Below, in pieces: positions 1 to 8,464 of a stretch of 64,000 bases of DNA. Made by a program: the position numbers and the translations under genes. The notes under the pieces are model-generated. The model made no database searches. It was not told the DNA's origin and saw nothing but the letters and a program-made list of their open reading frames with translations. The first letter of the stretch is position 1. Each line of letters begins with the position of its first letter. This DNA comes from Flagellimonas alvinocaridis (lineage in GTDB: Bacteria > Bacteroidota > Bacteroidia > Flavobacteriales > Flavobacteriaceae), in assembly GCF_004916895.1 (NCBI RefSeq), contig NZ_SNTZ01000003.1, positions 368,448-432,447 of the forward strand, in the 5' to 3' direction.

Positions 1-738
1 AAGGCTAAATATGATATGGCCGAAAAACTCTATGAAGAAGGCGACTACAAAAGAGCCATTCGGTTGTTTGAACAGATAGCTCCAAAGTATGTGGGCAGAC
101 CCCAAGGGGAGCGGGTAATGTTCTTCTTTGCCAATTGCTATTTCAAAAATGAGGATTATTATTTGGCAGGATATCAGTTTGAACGCTTCCTTAAATCTTA
201 TCCACAGAGCGACAAGATTCAAGAGGCTGGTTTTTTAGGGGCCAAAAGCTACTATATGCTTTCACCATCCTATTCTTTGGACCAAACAGACACAGACAAG
301 GCCTTGGCAAAATTGCAGACCTTCATCAACACATATCCAGAATCGGAATATTTTGATGAGGCCAATACCATGGCAAAGGAGTTGACCTCCAAGAAAGAGA
401 AAAAGCAAATAGAGATTGCCAAACAATTCAATAAATTGGGTGGATGGGATTATACTATTTTGGTATCTGCCATTACTGCATTAGACAATTTTGTATCGGA
501 CAATCCAGGCTCAATATATAGGGAAGAAGCATTGTACTACCGTATAGAGGCCACAACCACTTTGGCCATGAACAGTGTTGACAGCAAGAAGAAAGAGCGA
601 TTGCAGGAAGCTCTGGACTCCTACAATAACCTATTACGTTATTACCCCGAAACACAGTTTAAAAAGAAAGCGGACGATTTGTCCGATAGAATCCAAAAGG
701 AATTGAGTGCATTTAACACCATTTCCGATTCCAAATAA
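1..738 (+). CDS. bamD: Outer membrane assembly lipoprotein BamD, 5' end missing
   Basis: The reading frame is open from the first base (K-A-K-Y-D-M), so the signal peptide and N-terminus lie outside the window. The visible ~245 residues are TPR-type helices: YEEGDYKRAIRLFEQIAPKY is a typical first BamD repeat, followed by FANCYFKNEDYYLAGYQFERF. BamD is an outer-membrane lipoprotein facing the periplasm that helps BamA insert beta-barrel proteins. It is followed after 23 bases by the rpoZ-like gene and then coaBC, DUF4835 and recN, an order I recall as common in Flavobacteriaceae. The family call is firm; only the start is unseen. Confidence 0.9.
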   Translation, partial: KAKYDMAEKLYEEGDYKRAIRLFEQIAPKYVGRPQGERVMFFFANCYFKNEDYYLAGYQFERFLKSYPQSDKIQEAGFLGAKSYYMLSPSYSLDQTDTDKALAKLQTFINTYPESEYFDEANTMAKELTSKKEKKQIEIAKQFNKLGGWDYTILVSAITALDNFVSDNPGSIYREEALYYRIEATTTLAMNSVDSKKKERLQEALDSYNNLLRYYPETQFKKKADDLSDRIQKELSAFNTISDSK

Positions 739-761
739 CAAGTTTTTTAAAACAGTTGCAT

Positions 762-1088
762 ATGCAAGATTTGAAAAATACAAAAGCTCCGGTCTCTACA
801 GTTACATTGAACAGAAACGAGTTCGATCAAAAGACGCAGAACATCTATGAAGCCATTTCCATCGCTTCCAAACGTGCCATCCAAATCAATTCTGAAATAA
901 AAAAGGAATTGTTGGAAAAGCTGGAAGAGTTTGCTACCTATAGCGATAGTTTGGAAGAGGTTTTCGAGAACAAGGAGCAAATTGAGGTCTCCAAGTTCTA
1001 CGAAAAATTGCCAAAGCCCCATGCCTTGGCTGTATTGGAGTGGTTGGAAGATAAAATCTACTACAGGAACACAGAGAAAGACGCCTAG
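762..1088 (+). CDS. rpoZ: RNA polymerase omega/Rpb6-like subunit, Bacteroidota type
   Basis: A small protein of 108 residues with the run NIYEAISIASKRAIQIN, the Bacteroidota version of the omega/Rpb6 fold, followed by charged helices (KKELLEKLEEFATYSDS) and the C-terminal KPHALAVLEWLEDKIYYR. It should bind RNA polymerase beta' and help assembly. A TTG codon six bases upstream is in frame, but the ATG at 762 (MQDLKNTKAPVST) matches the usual start of this family. It lies between bamD and coaBC with short gaps (23 and 3 bases), so the three are probably one transcript. Confidence 0.88.
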   Translation: MQDLKNTKAPVSTVTLNRNEFDQKTQNIYEAISIASKRAIQINSEIKKELLEKLEEFATYSDSLEEVFENKEQIEVSKFYEKLPKPHALAVLEWLEDKIYYRNTEKDA

Positions 1089-1091
1089 AAT

Positions 1092-2297
1092 ATGTTGGGC
1101 GGTAAGAACATCCTTTTAGGTATTACCGGGGGAATTGCCGCCTATAAGACTACATTTCTAGTCAGGTTATTGATAAAAGCTGGTGCCCAGGTCAAAATAG
1201 TGATGACCCAGAGTGCCGGCTCTTTTGTTTCCCCGTTAACCTTAAGCACACTTTCCAAGAATCCCGTGCTAACCGATTTCATCAACGAGGAGGACGGTAG
1301 CATTTCATGGAACAACCATGTGGAACTCGGTCTATGGGCAGACATTATGCTCATAGCACCTGCAACGGCCAATACCCTTTCCAAAATGGCAAACGGGGTA
1401 TGCGATAACCTTCTTATGGCCACCTATCTATCTGCAAAATGTCCCATCTATTTTGCTCCGGCCATGGATTTGGACATGTATCAGCACCCCACTACCAAAG
1501 CTTCCATAGAAAAATTAACGTCATTCGGTAATAATCTAATCCCAGCCGAATCTGGCGAATTGGCCAGCGGATTGCATGGTGAGGGTCGCATGGCAGAACC
1601 TGAAAACATTGTTCAATTTCTTCAGGACCATTTGGTTGAAGGATTACCCTTGAAAGGCAAAAAAGTACTTATTACAGCAGGTCCAACCCATGAAGCCATA
1701 GACCCTGTCCGATTTTTAGGCAATCGTTCTTCGGGCACTATGGGTTTTGAACTCGCCAAAAAGGCGGCAGATTTGGGGGCAGAAGTCATTTTGGTATCCG
1801 GACCCACGGGATTGTCCATACAACATACCTCCATTAAATTGGTAAGGGTTACATCGGCCCAAGAAATGTACAATGAGTGCCATGCCCATTACCCAACTAC
1901 GGATATTGCCATATGTGCTGCAGCCGTAGCCGATTATCGCCCCAAGCAAGTAGCCAAGGAAAAAATCAAAAAAGAAGATGGTGGTCTTACCATAGCACTT
2001 GAACGTAACCCTGACATCCTTTTGTCATTGGGAGAAAGCAAGGCCCATCAGTTTTTGGTTGGATTTGCGTTGGAAACCCAGAACGAACTGGAAAATGCCA
2101 AAGGCAAGCTACAGCGTAAAAACTTGGATGGCATAGTGCTCAATTCACTTAAGGATGATGGCGCAGGTTTTGGAAGCGCCACCAACAAAATCACCTTCAT
2201 TGATAAGAATTTGCAGATAAAAACGTTTGGATTGAAGACGAAGCCCGAAGTGGCCTCGGATATTTGGGAAGAAATCATTGCACGAATCCATGCGTAA
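1092..2297 (+). CDS. coaBC: Bifunctional phosphopantothenoylcysteine decarboxylase / phosphopantothenate-cysteine ligase
   Basis: This protein carries out two steps of coenzyme A synthesis: it joins cysteine to 4'-phosphopantothenate (CoaB), then decarboxylates the product with FMN (CoaC). The CoaC half comes first: ITGGIAAYK near residue 11, the catalytic-type His in NNHVELG (about residue 76), [14 protein letters not shown] (about 89) and [12 protein letters not shown] (about 122). The CoaB half begins near residue 193 ([20 protein letters not shown]) and contains [11 protein letters not shown]. At 401 residues it has the normal length. It starts 3 bases after the rpoZ-like gene, and its end overlaps the next start by 8 bases. 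coaE further downstream (7.8 kb) completes the same pathway. Confidence 0.95.
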   Translation: MLGGKNILLGITGGIAAYKTTFLVRLLIKAGAQVKIVMTQSAGSFVSPLTLSTLSKNPVLTDFINEEDGSISWNNHVELGLWADIMLIAPATANTLSKMANGVCDNLLMATYLSAKCPIYFAPAMDLDMYQHPTTKASIEKLTSFGNNLIPAESGELASGLHGEGRMAEPENIVQFLQDHLVEGLPLKGKKVLITAGPTHEAIDPVRFLGNRSSGTMGFELAKKAADLGAEVILVSGPTGLSIQHTSIKLVRVTSAQEMYNECHAHYPTTDIAICAAAVADYRPKQVAKEKIKKEDGGLTIALERNPDILLSLGESKAHQFLVGFALETQNELENAKGKLQRKNLDGIVLNSLKDDGAGFGSATNKITFIDKNLQIKTFGLKTKPEVASDIWEEIIARIHA

Positions 2298-3180
2298 CAT
2301 TCTATTGTTCAGCCTATTTTTAATAGTTTCATTTGCGGTTCACGCGCAGGAACTCAATTGTCAGGTCACCGTAAATTCTGATCAAGTAGGGCAAACCAAT
2401 CAACAGATATTTAAGACATTGGAACGTTCACTGAACGATTTTGTGAACAATACCAAATGGACCAATAGGGTCTATCGTGAAAACGAGAAGGTCAATGCCC
2501 GAATGTTCATTACCGTAACACAATACGAATCGGACCGTTTTGAGGCCAATATCCAAATACAGTCTTCCCGCCCCGTGTACAATACTTCTTATGAGAGTTC
2601 TGTGTTTAATTACAAGGATGATGCTTTCAATTTCCAATACCAAGAATTTCAGCCGTTGGTGTACAATCCCAATCTGTTCGACTCCAATCTGGTAGGGGTT
2701 ATATCGTATTATGTATACCTTGTTTTGGGCTTGGATGCCGATACCTTTTCTTTGGAAGGGGGCAATGATTTTTATAGAATGGCCCAAAATATTGTGACAC
2801 AAGCACAGGGGTCCAACTATAGTGGATGGAGCCAAGAAACCGGTGAGCGTACCCGTTTTGAGTTGGTGGACAACCTTTTGAGCAATTCTTTTAGGGAATA
2901 TCGCATCGCCATGTATAATTACCACCGCAAAGGCTTGGATATTCTAGCCGATAATAATAGTACGGGGAAACAGGTCATTGCTGGAAGCCTTCGGTTGTTC
3001 GAGACCCTTATCAAAAGACGTCCCAATGCTTTTTTGATTCAAACTTTCTTTGATGCCAAATCTGAGGAAATCCAAAATATCTTTTCCGATGGCCCCAAGG
3101 TGGATATTGTAAAACTCAAGGAAACCCTGAACAAAGTGGCCCCATTTTATTCCAATACCTGGAACCAAATAAATTACTAG
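2290..3180 (+). CDS. DUF4835 family exported protein
   Basis: A protein of 296 residues with a Sec-type signal peptide ([20 protein letters not shown], cut expected after AQ). The rest is soluble, with VTVNSDQVGQTNQQIFKTLE near the mature N-terminus and a conserved-looking LVGVISYYVYLVLGLDADTF in the middle. This matches DUF4835, a Bacteroidota family that some databases name PorD-like in connection with type IX secretion; I treat that link as uncertain. An ATG four codons earlier is possible, but 2290 gives the cleaner signal peptide. It overlaps coaBC by 8 bases, so translation is probably coupled. Confidence 0.8.
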   Translation: MRNILLFSLFLIVSFAVHAQELNCQVTVNSDQVGQTNQQIFKTLERSLNDFVNNTKWTNRVYRENEKVNARMFITVTQYESDRFEANIQIQSSRPVYNTSYESSVFNYKDDAFNFQYQEFQPLVYNPNLFDSNLVGVISYYVYLVLGLDADTFSLEGGNDFYRMAQNIVTQAQGSNYSGWSQETGERTRFELVDNLLSNSFREYRIAMYNYHRKGLDILADNNSTGKQVIAGSLRLFETLIKRRPNAFLIQTFFDAKSEEIQNIFSDGPKVDIVKLKETLNKVAPFYSNTWNQINY

Positions 3181-3226
3181 CTAAGTTCTCCAAAGACATT
3201 TATCTTTACGGGGAAAATTATCCAAA

Positions 3227-4879
3227 TTGCTAGCAAATCTTTCCATCCAAAATTATGCGCTTATTGACGATGTCAATGTGACTTTTTCCAGTGGATTTAC
3301 CACAATTACGGGAGAAACAGGGGCGGGGAAATCCATATTGTTGGGAGGGCTTTCCTTGGTATTGGGCAAACGGGCAGATTTAACATCGCTCAAGAACACC
3401 GAGCAAAAATGTGTGATAGAAGCTGAATTTGATATCTCCAAATACAATCTAAAACCGTTTTTTGCAGAAAACGACCTAGATTACGAGGATAGGACCATTT
3501 TGCGTCGGGAAATACTGCCCAGTGGAAAATCCAGGGCCTTTGTCAATGATACCCCGGTAACCTTGGATGTGCTCAAGACTTTGGGGGAGCAGTTGGTAGA
3601 TGTACATTCCCAGCACCAGACCCTTCGTTTGACCGAGAACGACTTTCAGTTAAAGGTCATCGATGCTCTTGCGGATAATTCAGAAAACCTGAAGCACTAC
3701 AAAACCCATCTGGCCCAACACGCCAAAGTATCGAAGGAATTACAGGAATTGGTCAATTTTCAATCCAATGCCGATAAAGAACACGATTACAACAGTTTTT
3801 TGTTGAAAGAATTGGAAGAAGCCAAGTTGCGGGCTGGTATGCAGGAAGAACTGGAGGATGAATATGAGCAGTTGAACAATGTAGAGCAGATCATGGAACA
3901 ATTGGCTGCAGGATACCAGTTGTTGAATGAAGAACAATTGGGCATTTTGGGTCGATTGGCAGATTTAAAGCGAACATTCCAAAACCTGAAAGGTTTTGGT
4001 TCGGCATATGCATCCTTGAACGATAGGGTACAATCCATTTTTATTGAAACCGATGATATTGCCTCGGAACTGGAAAGTATGAAAGATGCAGTTGAGGCAA
4101 ATCCAGAGCGATTGGAAACCGTTAATGGACAATTACAGCAATTGTACGATTTGCAAAAAAAGCATCACGTAGCTACTGTGGATGAGCTTATTGCGATTCG
4201 TGAAGAATTGTCAATAAAAGTGGAGGCGGTTGCCAATATTGAATCAAAGATTGAAGCCAAACGAGCTGAAGTTCAACAAATCACCAAAGAAGTGGATGCT
4301 TGGGCGGATAAAATCAGCAAGGCTAGGAAATCGGTCATTCCAAAACTCAAAGATATGCTACAGGAAAACCTGTCAGCATTGGGCATGCCTTCGGCCAGCT
4401 TCAAGATTGAAGTAAATCAAACCAATGCATTTAAGATGCACGGGAAGGACGACTTGGTGTTTTTGTTCTCCGCCAACAAGGGGTCAAATTATGGAGAACT
4501 GAAGAAGGTAGCTTCTGGAGGTGAACTTTCCCGAATCATGCTCACCATAAAGTCCATTTTGGCTGCATACGAACAATTGCCTACCATGATGTTTGATGAA
4601 ATTGACACTGGAGTTTCGGGGGAGATTTCCAACAAAATGGGCGAAATCATGCAACGGATGAGCAAGACCATGCAAGTATTCTCCATAACGCATTTGCCAC
4701 AAGTGGCTTCAAAAGGACAACATCAGTTTAAAGTGTTCAAGGAAGAGCAGGAGGGAGGCACAAGTACCCAAATGAAAAAGCTGAGCACCGATGAACGCAT
4801 TACCGAACTTGCAGAAATGTTGGGAGGGAAGTCATTGTCAGAATCTGCTTTGGCCCATGCACGGCAATTGTTGCAATAG
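3227..4879 (+). CDS. recN: DNA repair protein RecN
   Basis: RecN is an SMC-like ATPase that acts in repair of double-strand breaks. The sequence shows Walker A GETGAGKS at residues 29-36, a long coiled-coil middle (about 150-380), the ABC-type signature ASGGELSR and Walker B MMFDEIDTGVSG near residue 485. At 550 residues it has full length. The start is a TTG codon: MLANLSIQNYALID aligns with the normal RecN N-terminus and no ATG occurs earlier in the domain. A weak promoter-like TATCTTTA lies at 3201-3208, so it may be transcribed both alone and from the bamD operon. Confidence 0.95.
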   Translation: MLANLSIQNYALIDDVNVTFSSGFTTITGETGAGKSILLGGLSLVLGKRADLTSLKNTEQKCVIEAEFDISKYNLKPFFAENDLDYEDRTILRREILPSGKSRAFVNDTPVTLDVLKTLGEQLVDVHSQHQTLRLTENDFQLKVIDALADNSENLKHYKTHLAQHAKVSKELQELVNFQSNADKEHDYNSFLLKELEEAKLRAGMQEELEDEYEQLNNVEQIMEQLAAGYQLLNEEQLGILGRLADLKRTFQNLKGFGSAYASLNDRVQSIFIETDDIASELESMKDAVEANPERLETVNGQLQQLYDLQKKHHVATVDELIAIREELSIKVEAVANIESKIEAKRAEVQQITKEVDAWADKISKARKSVIPKLKDMLQENLSALGMPSASFKIEVNQTNAFKMHGKDDLVFLFSANKGSNYGELKKVASGGELSRIMLTIKSILAAYEQLPTMMFDEIDTGVSGEISNKMGEIMQRMSKTMQVFSITHLPQVASKGQHQFKVFKEEQEGGTSTQMKKLSTDERITELAEMLGGKSLSESALAHARQLLQ

Positions 4880-4934
4880 AAATGTAAACAGAACACATTT
4901 GGGCAAAAAGCGGAGAACTTCAAAATAGAATAAA

Positions 4935-4942
4935 TATCTTTG
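4935..4942 (+). promoter_or_regulatory. Candidate -7 promoter element for fabI
   Basis: TATCTTTG matches the Bacteroidota -7 consensus TAnnTTTG and would give a leader of about 24 bases before the fabI ATG. No TTG sits at the right distance upstream, so the -33 element is not convincing. Confidence 0.45.
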
Positions 4943-4970
4943 CCACAGAACCAACAATAGCAAAATACAT

Positions 4971-5783
4971 ATGGCGTACAATCTTTTAAAAGGAAAAAGA
5001 GGAATCATTTTTGGAGCTTTGGATGAAAATTCAATTGCTTGGAAAACCGCAGAACGAGTTCATGAAGAGGGAGGTACCTTTGTGCTGACCAATGCACCCA
5101 TTGCCATGCGAATGGGACAGATAAAGGAATTGGCTGCAAAGACCAATTCAGAAATTATCCCAGCCGATGCCACCAACGAAGAGGATTTGAACAACCTTGT
5201 TGAAAAAGCCACTGAAATCTTGGGGGGGAAATTGGATTTTGTGCTTCATTCCATAGGAATGTCGGTGAACGTGCGTAAAGGAAAGCATTATACTGATGAG
5301 AACTATGATTTTACGGCAAAGGGTTGGGACGTTTCCGCACTTTCCTTTCATAAAGTAATGCAGAGCCTATATAAGGCCGATGCCATGAACGAATGGGGCA
5401 GTATTGTAGCTCTTACCTATATGGCGGCCCAACGTACATTCCCAGATTATAACGATATGGCCGATAACAAAGCGTATTTGGAATCCGTGGCCAGAAGTTT
5501 TGGCTATTTCTTCGGGAAAGAGAAAAAAGTAAGGGTAAACACCATTTCACAATCCCCAACACCAACTACAGCTGGCCAAGGCGTTAAAGGGTTTGATGGT
5601 TTTATCAACTATGCCGAAAAAATGTCGCCTTTAGGGAATGCTTCGGCGGATGATTGTGCCAATTACACCGTGAGTCTGTTTTCTGATCTGACCAAAAAAG
5701 TAACCATGCAGAACCTATTCCATGATGGTGGGTTCTCCAATACAGGGGTGAGTCAAGAGGTAATCGATGAATTTACCAAGTAA
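4971..5783 (+). CDS. fabI: Enoyl-[acyl-carrier-protein] reductase (NADH)
   Basis: FabI reduces trans-2-enoyl-ACP in the last step of each fatty-acid elongation round. It is a short-chain-dehydrogenase fold of 270 residues. The N-terminal nucleotide site GKRGIIFGALDENSIAW has the FabI form rather than the classical GxxxGxG. The segment LHSIGMSV and the C-terminal VRVNTISQSPTPTTAGQGV fit the family. Expected active-site tyrosines lie around LTYMAAQRTFPDYN. It has its own candidate promoter and a strong terminator right after it, so it is probably transcribed alone. Confidence 0.95.
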   Translation: MAYNLLKGKRGIIFGALDENSIAWKTAERVHEEGGTFVLTNAPIAMRMGQIKELAAKTNSEIIPADATNEEDLNNLVEKATEILGGKLDFVLHSIGMSVNVRKGKHYTDENYDFTAKGWDVSALSFHKVMQSLYKADAMNEWGSIVALTYMAAQRTFPDYNDMADNKAYLESVARSFGYFFGKEKKVRVNTISQSPTPTTAGQGVKGFDGFINYAEKMSPLGNASADDCANYTVSLFSDLTKKVTMQNLFHDGGFSNTGVSQEVIDEFTK

Positions 5784-5799
5784 TCCAAATAAATAACAC

Positions 5800-5830
5800 A
5801 GAAAGCCATCCTTTTTGGGATGGCTTTTCT
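5800..5830 (+). terminator. Rho-independent terminator of fabI
   Basis: The arms AGAAAGCCATCC and GGGATGGCTTTTCT pair around a short T loop and end in a T run. It ends only 8 bases before the next start codon, leaving almost no room for a promoter for the glycosyltransferase gene. Confidence 0.85.
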
Positions 5831-5837
5831 ATTATAG

Positions 5838-6845
5838 ATGAATACTTTTTTTTCCATAGTCGTTCCAGTGTACAACAGGCCTGATGAAGTTCGGGAGCTG
5901 TTGGAAAGCCTTTCCCAACAAACTTTTCGGAAGGATTTTGAGGTGGTCATCGTGGAAGATGGTTCTTCGGAGAGTTCGGAAGAAGTAGTTAAGACCTTTC
6001 AGGATAAGCTCCAGATTTCGTATTACTACAAACCAAACTCAGGGCCAGGGGATTCCCGAAACTTTGGTATGCAAAAGGCGAAAGGGAATTACTATATCAT
6101 TTTGGATTCGGATTGTATTTTGCCAGAGCAATACCTTTCTGAAGTGGACAAGGAACTCCAAAGGGAATTTGTGCACTGTTTTGGCGGACCCGATGCTGCC
6201 GATCAATCGTTCACCACGGTTCAAAAGGCCATTAATTATGTGATGACCTCTTTTTTTACCACGGGAGGGATTCGGGGAGGGAAAAAGTCCGTTGGAAAGT
6301 TTCAGCCACGCAGTTTTAATATGGGAATATCCAAGGAAGCCTTTGAAAAAGCAGGTGGATTTGGACGTATTCACCCTGGGGAAGACCCAGATTTGACCTT
6401 TCGAATTTGGAAGGCAGGATTTGATTCCCGATTGTTTCCAAAGGCCCACGTTTACCATAAAAGGCGAATAGATTGGAATAAGTTTTACATCCAAGTGAAT
6501 AAGTTTGGAATGGTACGGCCTATTTTAAACCTATGGCATCCGGGCACGGCCCGCCCTACATATTGGTTCCCCACTTTTTTTATGCTTGGTCTGAGCATTT
6601 CTGTCATACTCGGATTGTTTGGGATTTACCTTCCATTGGTATTGTACGGTTTTTATTTTTTACTGCTGTTTGTTGATGCATTGCTCAAGAATCGGAACTT
6701 AAAAGTGGCCTTTTTGGCCCTATTTGCGGCATTGACACAGTTTACGGGGTATGGAATAGGTTTTTTCAAGTCCACAATCTTGCTTACTTTTAGTAATAGG
6801 GAACCGGAGGAACTGTTTCCCAAGCTGTTTTTTAAGAAAAAATAG
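5838..6845 (+). CDS. Family 2 glycosyltransferase, membrane anchored
   Basis: The N-terminal ~220 residues form a GT-A glycosyltransferase: FFSIVVPVYNRPDEVRELLE at the start, VIVEDGSS near residue 38, the DxD-type YYIILDSDC near residue 90, and GGFGRIHPGEDPDLTFRIW, which carries the ED pair expected for the catalytic base. The C-terminal part (about 240-315) has two or three hydrophobic segments, so the enzyme is probably membrane bound. Acceptor and sugar cannot be read from the sequence. It starts 8 bases after the fabI terminator and is followed after 2 bases by the YbbR-like gene. Confidence 0.85.
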   Translation: MNTFFSIVVPVYNRPDEVRELLESLSQQTFRKDFEVVIVEDGSSESSEEVVKTFQDKLQISYYYKPNSGPGDSRNFGMQKAKGNYYIILDSDCILPEQYLSEVDKELQREFVHCFGGPDAADQSFTTVQKAINYVMTSFFTTGGIRGGKKSVGKFQPRSFNMGISKEAFEKAGGFGRIHPGEDPDLTFRIWKAGFDSRLFPKAHVYHKRRIDWNKFYIQVNKFGMVRPILNLWHPGTARPTYWFPTFFMLGLSISVILGLFGIYLPLVLYGFYFLLLFVDALLKNRNLKVAFLALFAALTQFTGYGIGFFKSTILLTFSNREPEELFPKLFFKKK

Positions 6846-6847
6846 AA

Positions 6848-7807
6848 GTGTTCAAAAAGCTATTGCACGGCCTCAATCAAAGAAAAGTGAAGGTTTTTTC
6901 ACTGTTTTTGTTGTGCTCTTTTCTAGCTTGGTTTTTGAGTAATTTGTCTGAATCCTACGAATCCAGAGCCAATTTTGCAATTAATTACAGAAATCTACCG
7001 GATACACTTTTATTGGGAAAAAATTCTGAAAGTACTGTTGAAGCCAAGCTGAGAACCAGCGGTTTTCAGTTCCTGTATTTTAATTTTTTCAGGAAGCGGA
7101 TAGATGTTGATGTGTCGAAGGCGGTATACTTGAATGGGAAATATGTATTGACCGAAGATGCCCTAAAAAAGCAAATGGATCAGCAATTGTCACAGAACAT
7201 ATCACTCTTGGAAATAGATCGCAATCAATTGGAGGTTGATCTTTATCAAGTGGCCTCAAAAGAAATTCCCGTGGTACCAAGTCTGGACATACAATTTGAG
7301 CAAAACCATATTTTGGATGGGAAATTGGATGTTTCGCCAGACCATGTTGTGGTAAAAGGCCCAAAAAATGAAATAGACACACTGCGAAGCATTCGGACCG
7401 CCCCCTTACAATTGACCAATTTGTCAACGGATTTTTCAAGAGAAATGTCACTGATTTTTCCAAAAGGGATGGACAATACCATTTTTTCAGTGGGAAGGGT
7501 CAATGTTTCAGGAAAAGTGGTGCGGTTTTCAGAAAAGGTTTTTGAAGTGCCCATTCGGGTGATAAATTTGCCTGAAGGATACCAAATCAAAACCTTTCCC
7601 AGCTCGGTAACGGTACTTTGCAAGGCCACTGTGGAACGATTAAAGGAAATTTCGTTATCGGATTTCGAGGTGACCGCAGATTATGCACAATTGAATGGAG
7701 CCGAAAGAACCGTATTGTTCCTCAAAAAAACCAAGAGCCCTGAAAATGTGTACGATGTTAGGTTGCAAGAGGCAAGAGTCAATTTTATATTGGAACAACA
7801 ACCATGA
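6848..7807 (+). CDS. YbbR-like domain protein
   Basis: A 319-residue protein with one N-terminal membrane segment (KVFSLFLLCSFLAWFLSNLS) and a long extracytoplasmic beta-rich region. The stretches VPVVPSLDIQFEQNHILDG and VVVKGPKNEIDTLRSIRT are typical YbbR-repeat wording. In Firmicutes, YbbR proteins (CdaR) regulate the diadenylate cyclase CdaA; in Bacteroidota the role is not established and no cyclase is nearby. The start is GTG, 2 bases after the glycosyltransferase stop. The stop overlaps the coaE start as ATGA, so the two are translationally coupled. Confidence 0.8.
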   Translation: MFKKLLHGLNQRKVKVFSLFLLCSFLAWFLSNLSESYESRANFAINYRNLPDTLLLGKNSESTVEAKLRTSGFQFLYFNFFRKRIDVDVSKAVYLNGKYVLTEDALKKQMDQQLSQNISLLEIDRNQLEVDLYQVASKEIPVVPSLDIQFEQNHILDGKLDVSPDHVVVKGPKNEIDTLRSIRTAPLQLTNLSTDFSREMSLIFPKGMDNTIFSVGRVNVSGKVVRFSEKVFEVPIRVINLPEGYQIKTFPSSVTVLCKATVERLKEISLSDFEVTADYAQLNGAERTVLFLKKTKSPENVYDVRLQEARVNFILEQQP

Positions 7808-8394
7808 AAATTGTAGGACTTACTGGAGGTATAGGGAGCGGAAAAAGCACCATTGCACAAATGTTCAAAGATTTGGGGGTTCCAGTTTATGACTCGGATT
7901 TGGAGGCCAAACGACTGATGTCCACCTCAGATGAGCTTAGGGGTAAAATCAGGGGTCTTCTAGGTGATGGGGCTTATGAAGGAAATCTATTAAATAGGGC
8001 ATACATAGCTGAAAAGGTTTTTAAAGACCCAAAATTACTGGAACAACTTAATGGTATTGTGCACCCCGCTGTTAGGAATCACTTTTTGGATTGGTCATTA
8101 AAGTACGATGAGCCGTATGTAATTCAGGAAACTGCATTGATATTTGAAAACCAGTCCCAAGACCAATATGATTATATTGTGTTGGTGACAGCTCCATTTG
8201 ATTTACGGCTGCAACGGGTGATGGAACGGGATGGAGCAACACAAAAGCAGGTTATGGAGCGGATGAAAAATCAGATGGAGGATGCCCAAAAAGTGGATTT
8301 GGCTCATTTTTGTATCGTAAACGTGGATTTGGAAACTACCAAAAGCAAGGTTCAGGAACTTCACGCCAAGCTTGCGGCGCTGTCTTCTTCATAA
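7804..8394 (+). CDS. coaE: Dephospho-CoA kinase
   Basis: CoaE phosphorylates the 3'-hydroxyl of dephospho-CoA, the last step of coenzyme A synthesis. The P-loop GGIGSGKST is at residues 7-15, followed by VPVYDSDLEAKRLM with the substrate-binding DSD, and later VVLVTAPFDLRLQRVMERDG, the lid region. At 196 residues it has normal length. Its start overlaps the YbbR gene by four bases (ATGA). Confidence 0.95.
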   Translation: MKIVGLTGGIGSGKSTIAQMFKDLGVPVYDSDLEAKRLMSTSDELRGKIRGLLGDGAYEGNLLNRAYIAEKVFKDPKLLEQLNGIVHPAVRNHFLDWSLKYDEPYVIQETALIFENQSQDQYDYIVLVTAPFDLRLQRVMERDGATQKQVMERMKNQMEDAQKVDLAHFCIVNVDLETTKSKVQELHAKLAALSSS

Positions 8395-8407
8395 TTTTAA
8401 CATTTTT

Positions 8408-8424
8408 GTTAAGGTTAGGTTAAA
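8408..8424. promoter_or_regulatory. GTTAA direct repeats upstream of the histidine kinase operon
   Basis: GTTAAG-GTTAG-GTTAAA: GTTA units begin at 8408, 8414 and 8419, so the outer pair is 11 bases apart. A further GTTAAA lies at 8442. OmpR/PhoB-family regulators bind direct repeats with about this period, and such a regulator is encoded in this operon, so autoregulation is a reasonable guess. The same pattern occurs at 44285-44301. Confidence 0.4.
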
Positions 8425-8451
8425 CGGCCAAAGGTCTAAATGTTAAATATT

Positions 8452-8459
8452 TAATTTTG
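8452..8459 (+). promoter_or_regulatory. Candidate -7 promoter element of the histidine kinase operon
   Basis: TAATTTTG matches TAnnTTTG exactly. If transcription starts about 5 bases further on, as for the SRP RNA in this window, the message would begin 1 base before the ATG at 8465 and be nearly leaderless. There is no TTG at the expected -33 distance, which would fit an activator-dependent promoter. Confidence 0.5.
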
Positions 8460-8464
8460 ACGCA

